Shown here one piece after another: positions 1 through 5,511 of a DNA stretch of 9,214 bases. The first letter of the stretch is position 1. Each line of letters opens with the position of its first letter. The DNA lies in NCBI GenBank assembly GCA_002448975.1, contig DKBO01000213.1, positions 472 to 9,685 on the forward strand, in the 5' to 3' direction. Under the pieces are notes generated by a model that was not told where the DNA came from, did no database searches, and saw nothing but the letters and a program-made list of their open reading frames with translations. The position numbers and the translations under genes are program-made. Origin of the DNA: Nitrospiraceae bacterium UBA6898. Its GTDB lineage: Bacteria; Nitrospirota; Thermodesulfovibrionia; Thermodesulfovibrionales; UBA6898.

Positions 1-9
1 GGTTTCAGA

Positions 10-36
10 AAAAGTCCCTGCAGCAAGGGGTCTTTT
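10..36. terminator. Probable rho-independent (possibly bidirectional) terminator
   Basis: A stem can be drawn between 10-19 (AAAAGTCCCT) and 26-36 (AGGGGTCTTTT), with one bulged T at 31, one T-G wobble and a six-base loop. The outer part of the stem is an A-run on the left and a T-run on the right, so it could end transcription in either direction. A gene to the left of the window reading rightward is the likeliest client. I cannot see that gene, and the stem is imperfect, so the call is moderate. Confidence 0.45.
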
Positions 37-115
37 CAGTCACGCGCCCGGGCTTGACCGGATATGAAAGAATAGCGGCCGCGGAAACATTGATGACCGG
101 GTATATGCAAAACAG

Positions 116-195
116 GCAAGACTGTTGCCCGGTGTTATTTCAGCCAATATCCTGTTTTTCCCTTATGTCATAGCCGTTGCTGATCTTCCCTTTCA
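116..195. repeat. Intergenic repeat, copy 1 (diverged partner at 4033-4112)
   Basis: This stretch aligns without gaps to 4033-4112 at a constant offset of 3917 bases. Both copies begin with GCAAGACTG. After a variable section they share a core in which 50 of 63 positions agree by hand count (133-195 against 4050-4112), including an exact CCTGTTTTTCCC block and then TATG-CATAGCC and CCCTTTCA. Weaker similarity seems to extend left to about 82, with a 5-base length difference there. Neither copy has a supported reading frame. It could be a dispersed intergenic repeat, a structured RNA or a decayed mobile-element end. Strand is unknown. Confidence 0.6.
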
Positions 196-219
196 CAGGG
201 GCAGCGCGGGTTCGAAACC

Positions 220-236
220 TGCCGGATAAGCCGGCA
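220..236. repeat. Short inverted repeat after repeat copy 1
   Basis: TGCCGG at 220-225 and CCGGCA at 231-236 are perfect inverted arms around ATAAG. There is no T-run after it, so it does not look like a finished terminator. It lies 25 bases past repeat copy 1. Repeat copy 2 is also followed closely by a dyad (4114-4126), so the dyad may belong to the repeat unit. It could equally be a protein-binding site or chance. Confidence 0.35.
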
Positions 237-607
237 CTCATGGTGAATCCCTTTGGCTGTCATGAGGGATTATCAGGTACGGAAATATTATCGGCGCAGT
301 GGCTGAATGAGAATACTGACGTAATGATTTTATTGCTGAAACCTGATATGATTAACAAAATTTCGCAGGTATTTTTTCCGGATACCCGGGAGCATATCAT
401 GACAAGAGGAAAACAGCCGATGTTCTGCCGCCATAGCATCCATGAGGACCGCCGACAGTGTCAGCCTTCTGGACAGGCAGCAGTGCATACGGAAATTCTC
501 TGCAAACCCCAAGACCTGCAGGCCCGGAGAAAGCGCTTTTGATCTTCCCGCTGCGATGAGTCCCCTATGACCACAATAGGTTCGGTAAATTCCCGCTGCC
601 GCATAAT
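237..607. other. Gene-poor stretch upstream of the K+ channel
   Basis: A plus-strand frame is open across 177-542 and minus-strand frames across 330-617 and 461-643. None has a good ribosome-binding site or a family pattern I recognise, and they overlap each other, so I call no gene. Visible small structures are a 10-base direct repeat, TTCCCGCTGC at 545-554 and 590-599, and a weak hairpin CCTAT (564-568)/ATAGG (576-580). The leader and promoter of the channel gene should lie here, but I see no convincing -35/-10 pair close to it. The stretch may be a decayed gene. Confidence 0.4.
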
Positions 608-619
608 GCGAGGACAACT

Positions 620-1441
620 ATGAACAGATGGAAAGACTGGCAAAGCCGCCTCTATATCATTATTTTTGAAGCTGATACGCCTGCAGGCAAATGGTTTGAT
701 CTGGTTTTGATCTGCAGCATTATTGCAAGCGTCCTCGCCGTAATGCTCGACAGCATCGGTTCCATCAACAGGTCCTACGGCAGCATGCTGTATATCAGCG
801 AATGGTTTTTTACCCTCCTGTTCACTCTTGAGTATATGCTGCGGTTATTCTGCAGCGTCAAACCACTGCGGTATGCAACAAGTTTTTTCGGCATCGTGGA
901 TCTGCTCGCCATACTGCCGACGTATGTGAGCATGCTGATTCCGGGGAGCCAGTTTCTTATCTCTATCCGCATTCTCAGAATCCTGCGTGTTTTCAGGGTC
1001 CTCAAGCTTGCTGAATATAGCCTGGAAGCTCAGGCGCTTCTTCAGGCACTGAAGGCCAGCTACCGCAAGATAACAGTATTCATTTTTACCGTGCTTACGC
1101 TGGTTGTCATATCCGGCTCGCTTATGTACCTCATCGAAGGTGAGGAACATGGATTCACCAGCATACCGGTAAGTGTCTACTGGGCGATTGTCACCATGAC
1201 GACGGTAGGCTATGGAGACATTTCCCCCCATACCAATATGGGGAAGATGCTGGCGGCTGTTATCATGATTTTGGGATACGGCATCATTGCAGTACCCACC
1301 GGGATCGTAACGGTTGAGCTCTCCAATGTGACAAAGCGCTCAAGGCGGAATCTGGTCTGCCGGCAGTGCCGTTCAGAAGACCACAGTCATGATGCAAAAT
1401 ACTGCAAGGAATGCGGAACTAAATTGCGGGCGCCGTTATAA
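620..1441 (+). CDS. Voltage-gated-type potassium channel with C-terminal zinc ribbon
   Basis: This 273-residue inner-membrane protein would pass K+ down its gradient and so help set membrane potential and turgor. It has the six-helix plan of voltage-gated channels: S1 about 26-43, S2 58-77, S3 89-107, S4 112-130, S5 152-172 and S6 207-232. S4 has a basic residue every third position (R117, R120, R123, R126, K129), as in a voltage sensor. The pore filter TTVGYGD is at 194-200, the K+-selective signature. After S6 there is no RCK/NAD-binding domain. The tail instead carries two CxxC pairs (C247/C250 and C262/C265) with histidines between them, a zinc-ribbon pattern. The ATG follows GCGAGGA at 608-614 with good spacing. 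The gene is transcribed alone and converges on the ZntB gene. The ion-channel fold and K+ selectivity are well supported; the gating signal is not known. Confidence 0.92.
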   Translation: MNRWKDWQSRLYIIIFEADTPAGKWFDLVLICSIIASVLAVMLDSIGSINRSYGSMLYISEWFFTLLFTLEYMLRLFCSVKPLRYATSFFGIVDLLAILPTYVSMLIPGSQFLISIRILRILRVFRVLKLAEYSLEAQALLQALKASYRKITVFIFTVLTLVVISGSLMYLIEGEEHGFTSIPVSVYWAIVTMTTVGYGDISPHTNMGKMLAAVIMILGYGIIAVPTGIVTVELSNVTKRSRRNLVCRQCRSEDHSHDAKYCKECGTKLRAPL

Positions 1442-1665
1442 GGTCAGACTGCACTATTGTCATTTTACCTTTGTGGACCGACAGATCGGGGTTGGGTCTG
1501 CACCCCTGACCAACCCATCCCTCCCTCGGCTCCCCATACTGCCGGCCGGCATGCCTGTTGCCCGGCATTCCGGACCTGCGCTACATACTTGGAGCTGACC
1601 TTGCCGGTGCCGGAATTTGCCGTGCGGAGTCGCAAACAACGGCCTCACAATGAGCACCGGCGGGT
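1442..1665. other. Convergent intergenic gap with GC-rich dyads
   Basis: This gap separates the 3' ends of the K+ channel and ZntB genes, where terminators for both would be expected. It holds a perfect 12-base palindrome TGCCGGCCGGCA (1540-1551), overlapping by one base a second weak stem ATGCC (1551-1555)/GGCAT (1564-1568). Neither is followed by a T-run in either direction, so I do not call an intrinsic terminator. The small reading frames crossing the gap resemble nothing I know. Confidence 0.4.
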
Positions 1666-2640
1666 TCATAGCCATTTTCTCCATTTGAACAGCCAGTATT
1701 CAATGCCGGCAATAATGACGAGCAACACACAGACGACAAAAAAAGCGGATTTCAGCTCGGCCCCGGGGATCCCTCCTACGTTAATGCCCAGGAGTCCGGT
1801 GAGAAGGCCCAGGGGCAGAAAGATCGCGGCAACCAGGGAAAGGATGTACATCGTCTTGCTCATCCGCTCTGCCAGACGGTTATTCAACTCTTCCTGAGTT
1901 ATCGCCGCCCGGTCACGGGCCGCATCGAGATCTTCCACGTATCGCGCCGTCCTTTCGGCAGCTTCCCGCAAATATGTTCTTTCCCTGTCTGTCATGCCCG
2001 GAATGCGCTCATGACAGAGGCGCAATAACATGTCGCGCTGAGGGGCGATATATCTGCGCAGACTGATTATTGCCCTCCGTATCCCGCCCAGCTGGGACCT
2101 CAGCTCATGACTCTCCATGGTGAGCACGGAATCTTCAAGTTCATCAACGCGATCATCTGTTTCAGAAATGATCTCACCCATTCTGTCGGTAATCCGGTCT
2201 ATGACCATGACCATAAATTCGGAAGACGCGGCAGGGCCTTTCGCCAGGCGCAGTGCCTCGTGAATATCTTCAATGGCCTTCACGTGTCTGTGGCGCATAG
2301 TGACAATGCGATTGTCTTCTATCCAGATCCGGAGTGACACCATATCTTCGGGGTCAGAGCCGGGATTGAAGTTCACCCCACGGAGGATCATCAGAAATCC
2401 GCTGTCGGACAGAAAGAAACGGGGGCGAGTCTCCTCTTCCATGAGTGCTTCCCGGATGATCTCGTTCAGTCCGCTCTTTTCCTGAAGCCATCTGCAGGCA
2501 TATGCATTCTGGTAGTCAAGATGCATCCACAGAATGCCGCGTGAAGGAGTCCATTGGTCTATGTCATTCCACGTTAAATCAGATCCGCTGCCCTGTTTGT
2601 CAAACAGATATGCATACATAAGGCCCCTGTCTCTATCCAT
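1666..2640 (-). CDS. zntB: ZntB-like CorA-family cation transporter
   Basis: At 324 residues the product matches the usual length of ZntB, a pentameric inner-membrane channel of the CorA/MIT family implicated in zinc transport. A long cytoplasmic N-terminal region (1 to about 260) is rich in charged helices. It is followed by two C-terminal membrane segments (about 264-284 and 299-318) and a short basic tail. The family's pore-mouth tripeptide at the end of the first membrane helix is GIN (285-287). That is the form seen in ZntB-type proteins, rather than the GMN of classical Mg2+ CorA. The ATG at 2640 follows GGGAGGA at a suitable distance. It lies 91 bp after the MscS gene on the same strand, so the two are probably co-transcribed. 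Zn2+ is the likeliest cargo from family resemblance, but Mg2+ or other divalents cannot be excluded from sequence. Confidence 0.88.
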   Translation of the reverse strand: MDRDRGLMYAYLFDKQGSGSDLTWNDIDQWTPSRGILWMHLDYQNAYACRWLQEKSGLNEIIREALMEEETRPRFFLSDSGFLMILRGVNFNPGSDPEDMVSLRIWIEDNRIVTMRHRHVKAIEDIHEALRLAKGPAASSEFMVMVIDRITDRMGEIISETDDRVDELEDSVLTMESHELRSQLGGIRRAIISLRRYIAPQRDMLLRLCHERIPGMTDRERTYLREAAERTARYVEDLDAARDRAAITQEELNNRLAERMSKTMYILSLVAAIFLPLGLLTGLLGINVGGIPGAELKSAFFVVCVLLVIIAGIEYWLFKWRKWL

Positions 2641-2731
2641 GGACTTCCTCCCTGAGAACGTGTCTGCCAGGCATCAGGCGGGCAGAGGGAAAAAGGCAAG
2701 GTTCCGGGAGAGCGTAGCCAGAGGAGTTCAT

Positions 2732-3622
2732 TTACCTGACCTCCCGGTCATGCTCCTTCAGCATCAGCGGTATCGATGAGCGCATATGCAGATCTCTCTG
2801 CGGATAGGGTATTTCAACCCCGTTGTCGCGGAACTTTCTGACGATTTCGCAGTTGATATCCGAGTTCACCTGCCAGTGATATTTCGGATCGGCTATCCAG
2901 CAGCGTAGACGCATGTCCCATGACGAATCTCCAAACCCCATGAAATGCACCACCGGCGCAGGTGTTTTCAGGACCCTGTCGTTCTCCTGTGCCACCTCAA
3001 GAAGCGAGCGCAGGACAGTCTCAAGGTCCGAGGTGTACGATACTCCGACATCGATATTGATCCGCACCTTTTTGTCGCCGTGGGACCAGTTCGTGACCTT
3101 GTCGGAGATGAATTCAGAATTGGGGACGATGATCGTTATATTGTCGATCGACCGGATCATGGTCGACCTCATGTTGATCGCCATCACGTCGCCCTCGGTA
3201 TCCCCGACGGTTATCCGGTCGCCGACAGCAATGGGTCGTTCAAAGAGCAGAATAATACCCGATATGAAATTTGATGTGACATTTTGCAGTCCGAACCCGA
3301 TCCCTACGGAAAGCAGGCCGAAGATCATCACGAGGCCGCTCAGGTCGACCCCGACGAACTGGAATGCCACCACGGCACCGGTGAGCCCGATGATATACCG
3401 GGTAGCCCTGGAAAAATTGTACTGCACTCCTTCGTCAAGGTGAAATCGGGGGAAGATTTTTTTCATTAATACCTGTGAGATCAGCTTGCCCAGTAATAAA
3501 AAGGAAAAGAAGATGAGGAGAAAAATAATAATCGAAGCGGGTGTTATGGGTGTGGCGTTGACCGTAATAAGGGTAATCTTAAAAAAGCTGCGCATTAGCT
3601 GATACAGGGAATTAAGTGTCAT
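2732..3622 (-). CDS. MscS-family mechanosensitive channel
   Basis: This 296-residue protein is close to E. coli MscS in size. It should form a heptameric inner-membrane channel that opens under membrane tension to release solutes after hypo-osmotic shock. Membrane helices are seen at about 29-51, 75-92 and 94-127. The third is the Gly/Ala-rich pore helix, with GIGFGLQ at 107-113 and the following NFISG-IILLFERP stretch typical of the family. The beta domain follows (GDRITVGD near 134-141, then the VPNSEF segment at 166-171). The alpha/beta domain ends with the characteristic PYPQ (272-275). The ATG at 3622 has AAGAGGTGG about 6 bases upstream. A promoter-like element lies at 3651-3679. It heads a probable two-gene unit with the ZntB gene. 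The family is certain; ion preference and tension threshold are not inferable. Confidence 0.93.
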   Translation of the reverse strand: MTLNSLYQLMRSFFKITLITVNATPITPASIIIFLLIFFSFLLLGKLISQVLMKKIFPRFHLDEGVQYNFSRATRYIIGLTGAVVAFQFVGVDLSGLVMIFGLLSVGIGFGLQNVTSNFISGIILLFERPIAVGDRITVGDTEGDVMAINMRSTMIRSIDNITIIVPNSEFISDKVTNWSHGDKKVRINIDVGVSYTSDLETVLRSLLEVAQENDRVLKTPAPVVHFMGFGDSSWDMRLRCWIADPKYHWQVNSDINCEIVRKFRDNGVEIPYPQRDLHMRSSIPLMLKEHDREVR

Positions 3623-3650
3623 TCACGCCACCTCTTCGGCTCTTTTCTTT

Positions 3651-3679
3651 ATGGTACATGGTGGCACGGTGAAAGACAA
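3651..3679 (-). promoter_or_regulatory. Sigma70-like promoter for the MscS gene
   Basis: On the minus strand TTGTCT (3679-3674) and TACCAT (3656-3651) are separated by 17 bases, and each matches its consensus hexamer at 4 of 6 positions. Transcription would start near 3644, leaving a leader of roughly 20 bases that contains the ribosome-binding site of the MscS gene. The same hexamer pattern and spacing recur at 4567-4595. The site overlaps the decayed 5' end of the hicB remnant on the other strand. It is predicted from pattern only. Confidence 0.35.
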
Positions 3680-3927
3680 CTCTGCCTTTTGACGACATCC
3701 AGCAAAAAAATAGCTCCTTTTCATATGCTGTCTTCAATGCTGTTGACGATTATCTGCCTGCTTGTGCGAAGACCGGCAAGAAGCCGCAGAAACCGGTTTC
3801 CGGCCGGCTTCAGCTCCGGGTGCCGCCGGAAGTCCATGTTGGAGCTCTTGTGGAGGCTGAGGTAGCAGGTAAGAGCCTTAACCAGTGGGCAACCGAAGTG
3901 CTCAAGAAAGCCATTCACGCAGCATAA
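3673..3927 (+). pseudogene. Truncated HicB-family antitoxin remnant
   Basis: A frame open from 3673 to a TAA at 3925-3927 encodes the C-terminal part of a HicB-type antitoxin. Its features are FNAVDDYL, then a charged linker ending KPVSGRLQLRVPPEVH, then AGKSLNQWATEVLKKA. This is the usual junction of the RNase-H-like antitoxin fold with a ribbon-helix-helix DNA-binding tail. The N-terminal 50-60 residues expected of HicB are missing. The frame has no ATG or ribosome-binding site, and a TGA at 3670 blocks it upstream. A short frame at 3651-3692 (ATG, then VHGGTVKD) vaguely resembles the lost part in another register, which would mean a frameshift. No hicA toxin gene is visible on either side within the window. 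The HicB likeness is clear and I read it as a relic. A functional RHH-only fragment started elsewhere is less likely. Confidence 0.7.
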
Positions 3928-4032
3928 TCGCGTGCCTCGTCCGTGGTGACAAGGCCGCCCTTTTCTGGTATGACGAAATTATGATAAATTTGTCGGAAAA
4001 TCGATCAAAAACCTGCACGCATATCGAATCTC

Positions 4033-4112
4033 GCAAGACTGCAAATTCTTGTTTTTTAAGGCAACTCCCTGTTTTTCCCGTATGCCATAGCCTGTACTGA
4101 TTTGCCCTTTCA
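4033..4112. repeat. Intergenic repeat, copy 2 (partner at 116-195)
   Basis: This is the second copy of the repeat described at 116-195. It has the GCAAGACTG start, the exact CCTGTTTTTCCC block at 4068-4079, then TATG-CATAGCC and CCCTTTCA. The two copies agree at 50 of 63 core positions and keep identical internal spacing, which argues against chance similarity. It sits about 105 bp past the hicB remnant and is followed at once by a dyad. Confidence 0.6.
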
Positions 4113-4113
4113 A

Positions 4114-4126
4114 GGCGGTAACCGCC
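4114..4126. repeat. Perfect 13-base dyad GGCGGT-A-ACCGCC
   Basis: Two perfect six-base inverted arms surround a single A. With only one central base it is a poor RNA hairpin, so a dimeric DNA-binding protein site is a better explanation than a terminator. It abuts the right end of repeat copy 2. No gene starts within 100 bases that it would obviously control. Confidence 0.4.
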
Positions 4127-4208
4127 ATCATAACCATCAACGAATCTATTGAAATTCAAGGGCTTGCGATCTCCGCAATCACCTATCCAAGCAGACCGCG
4201 TAATTTTC

Positions 4209-4245
4209 GCGTACTGATACGCAGGAGGAAATAGGAAGCTTTTTG
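4209..4245 (+). promoter_or_regulatory. Hairpin plus strong ribosome-binding sequence without a clear gene
   Basis: GCGTA (4209-4213) and TACGC (4218-4222) form a 5-bp stem with loop CTGA. AGGAGGAA follows at 4223-4230, a near-perfect Shine-Dalgarno sequence. The only start-like codon in reach is a TTG at 4243, 14 bases past the core, which is too far for efficient use. The frame from it runs 107 codons, but its second half is merely the antisense of the lysine-rich gene. This could be the leader of a lost gene or a short leader peptide. Confidence that it is functional is low. Confidence 0.25.
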
Positions 4246-4383
4246 ACTGAAGAAAGCGAAAACATTGTGCAGGGATATGAATGGGTAAGGACGCAGCGAG
4301 TAACGACCAGAATCGAACCGAAAAGGATACCAACTTTTCAGTGCCACCGTTTTTCGGGTAGAGGTCCCGCTGAATTCTGCCCC

Positions 4384-4500
4384 TTATCTGAGTGCGCTTT
4401 TGGGCTGCTTATCCTTCTTATCTTTCATATCTTTTGCCTGTTTGATTGCTTTCTGTTTCTTGTCCTTGTCTTTGTCCTTTTTGCCGCCTTTGTCTCCCAT
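4384..4500 (-). CDS. Lysine-rich 38-residue micro-protein
   Basis: The frame starts with ATG at 4500, six bases after a perfect AGGAGG (4512-4507), and stops with TAA at 4384-4386. The product begins MGDKGGKKDKDKDKKQ. Fifteen of its 38 residues are lysine, mixed with seven aspartates, and it contains no cysteine or aromatic residue. It should be soluble, highly basic and largely unstructured, with a short amphipathic helix possible in the middle (about 16-31). The perfect ribosome-binding site, a clean start and codons for an unusual composition make a real gene much likelier than a chance frame. It follows galU on the same strand after 120 bp and may have its own promoter (4567-4595). I recall similar unnamed lysine-rich small proteins in environmental bacteria but know no function. 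Nucleic-acid or polyanion binding is only a guess from charge. Confidence 0.7.
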   Translation of the reverse strand: MGDKGGKKDKDKDKKQKAIKQAKDMKDKKDKQPKSALR

Positions 4501-4566
4501 GGTGTGCCTCCTTTGGTGCTGCCGATCATATTCCCGCGGTTCGAGAATTTGTGTTGCTCATGGTGA

Positions 4567-4595
4567 ATGCTACCAGATACAGGAGACGAAGACAA
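4567..4595 (-). promoter_or_regulatory. Sigma70-like promoter for the lysine-rich gene
   Basis: On the minus strand TTGTCT (4595-4590) and TAGCAT (4572-4567) are 17 bases apart, each 4 of 6 to consensus. The arrangement is nearly identical to the element before the MscS gene (TTGTCT-N17-TACCAT). It lies in the gap between galU and the micro-protein gene, giving a leader of about 60 bases. Prediction from pattern only; read-through from galU could make it unnecessary. Confidence 0.35.
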
Positions 4596-4620
4596 GAGCG
4601 GCATGGCCTTTCCGCTGATT

Positions 4621-5493
4621 TCAGCATACCGCGCTTTTCAGGAACTCCTTCAGGTCATTCCCGATATCCTCCCTGTCCAGAGCATACTTGATAACCGCCT
4701 TCAGGTAGTTCAGCGGATCTCCGGTAGTCAGCCATTCTCCTTTGTCCACTTCTTTGGCCAGAAAGATCCCCCCGCGTTCAACATACTGCCGGATTGCATC
4801 GACGATCCAGAGCTCGTTGTCTTTGCCGAGCGGAAGCCCTCTCAGAATATCCACGATAGCCTGGTTCAAGATCATCCGCCCGAAGTCCGCCAATTGAGAC
4901 GGGGCCTCATCTATGGATGGTTTTTCAATAATGTTTTTGATCTCCCTGGAGTGGGGACGTAATTCTACTATCCCGTAGCGGTTGACCATTTCCCGCTCTA
5001 CTTTCTGTACCCCGATCATCAGATGGCCATGTGTCTGATAATCCTCGATCATCTGTTTGGTAAAGGATACCTTCGAGCGCACCAGATCATCGCCCCAGAC
5101 ATAGATGAACGGTTCGTTGGAAACCAGGCTCGCGGCAGACAGAACGGGAGTGCCGTTGCCATAGGGCCCCTTCTGCCTGATATAAACGAAATTGGCCATC
5201 TCGGAAATGCGTGTTATCTCTTCGAGCTGCGTCAGCTTTCCCGTTTCTCGTAATTCATTGGCCAGGGCCCAGTTATGATCGAAGTGGTCTTCCAAAGGCT
5301 TCTTATCCCACTTCGTCACCAGGATAATATCCTGTATCCCGGCTTCCACCAATTCTTCGACGACCAGTTGGATAATCGGCTTGTCGACAATCGGCAACAT
5401 CTCTTTCGGCATGGTCTTTGTTGCCGGAAGGAATCGTGTCCCGGCGCCTGCCACGGCAACAATAGCTTTCTTAATCGTCGGTACAGCTCCCAT
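4621..5493 (-). CDS. galU: UTP--glucose-1-phosphate uridylyltransferase
   Basis: This 290-residue cytoplasmic enzyme joins UTP and glucose-1-phosphate to give UDP-glucose and pyrophosphate. UDP-glucose is the activated glucose donor for envelope glycans. The nucleotide-binding loop is near the N-terminus (GAGTRFLPATK at 16-26, then PKEMLPIVDKP, 29-39), matching the GalU nucleotidyltransferase signature. The metal/nucleotide region WGDD is at 133-136, and the conserved EKP, whose lysine contacts the sugar nucleotide in the family, is at 190-192. The length fits bacterial GalU. The ATG at 5493 follows GGGAG in the 18-bp gap after the glucan synthase stop codon, so the two genes are almost certainly one transcript. 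That pairing suggests dedicated supply of UDP-glucose for glucan synthesis. A related specificity such as dTTP cannot be ruled out, but this signature and context favour GalU. Confidence 0.92.
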   Translation of the reverse strand: MGAVPTIKKAIVAVAGAGTRFLPATKTMPKEMLPIVDKPIIQLVVEELVEAGIQDIILVTKWDKKPLEDHFDHNWALANELRETGKLTQLEEITRISEMANFVYIRQKGPYGNGTPVLSAASLVSNEPFIYVWGDDLVRSKVSFTKQMIEDYQTHGHLMIGVQKVEREMVNRYGIVELRPHSREIKNIIEKPSIDEAPSQLADFGRMILNQAIVDILRGLPLGKDNELWIVDAIRQYVERGGIFLAKEVDKGEWLTTGDPLNYLKAVIKYALDREDIGNDLKEFLKSAVC

Positions 5494-5511
5494 AATTTCT
5501 CCCTTCTCTTG

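Larger units (their letters stand above)
3928..4383. other. Non-coding stretch between hicB remnant and micro-protein gene
   Basis: These 456 bases contain the second intergenic repeat copy, a perfect dyad and a hairpin with ribosome-binding sequence, each listed separately. A minus-strand frame is open across 3902-4333. It lacks a ribosome-binding site, runs antisense through the hicB remnant and repeat, and resembles no family I know, so I do not call it. I see no clear T-run terminator for the minus-strand galU series, which ends at 4384. Confidence 0.45.

Noticed and set aside
53..81. TTGACC at 53 as a -35 box
   Set aside because: No -10-like hexamer occurs 16-18 bases downstream; that position is GC-rich (GCGGCCGC).
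101..131. Cyclic-di-GMP or other known riboswitch near repeat copy 1
   Set aside because: A small GGCAA/TTGCC hairpin (115-129) is present, but the conserved blocks of the riboswitch classes I know are absent, and repeat copy 2 does not preserve the hairpin.
177..542. Plus-strand 121-codon frame with TTG start
   Set aside because: It starts inside the intergenic repeat, has no ribosome-binding site, resembles no known family, and opposing frames overlap it. A decayed gene is possible but not supportable.
1540..1568. GC-rich palindromes as an intrinsic terminator between the convergent genes
   Set aside because: The stems are short or overlapping, and neither side has a T-run, so they are described only as dyads.
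3902..4333. Minus-strand 143-codon frame crossing the hicB remnant and repeat copy 2
   Set aside because: It has no ribosome-binding site and no recognisable family, lies antisense to the hicB tail, and is not kept open in repeat copy 1 (a stop interrupts the corresponding frame).
4243..4566. Plus-strand frame with hydrophobic middle resembling a membrane segment
   Set aside because: The hydrophobic part (LLILLIFHIFCLF and onward) is the antisense reading of lysine codons in the 4384-4500 gene, an artefact.
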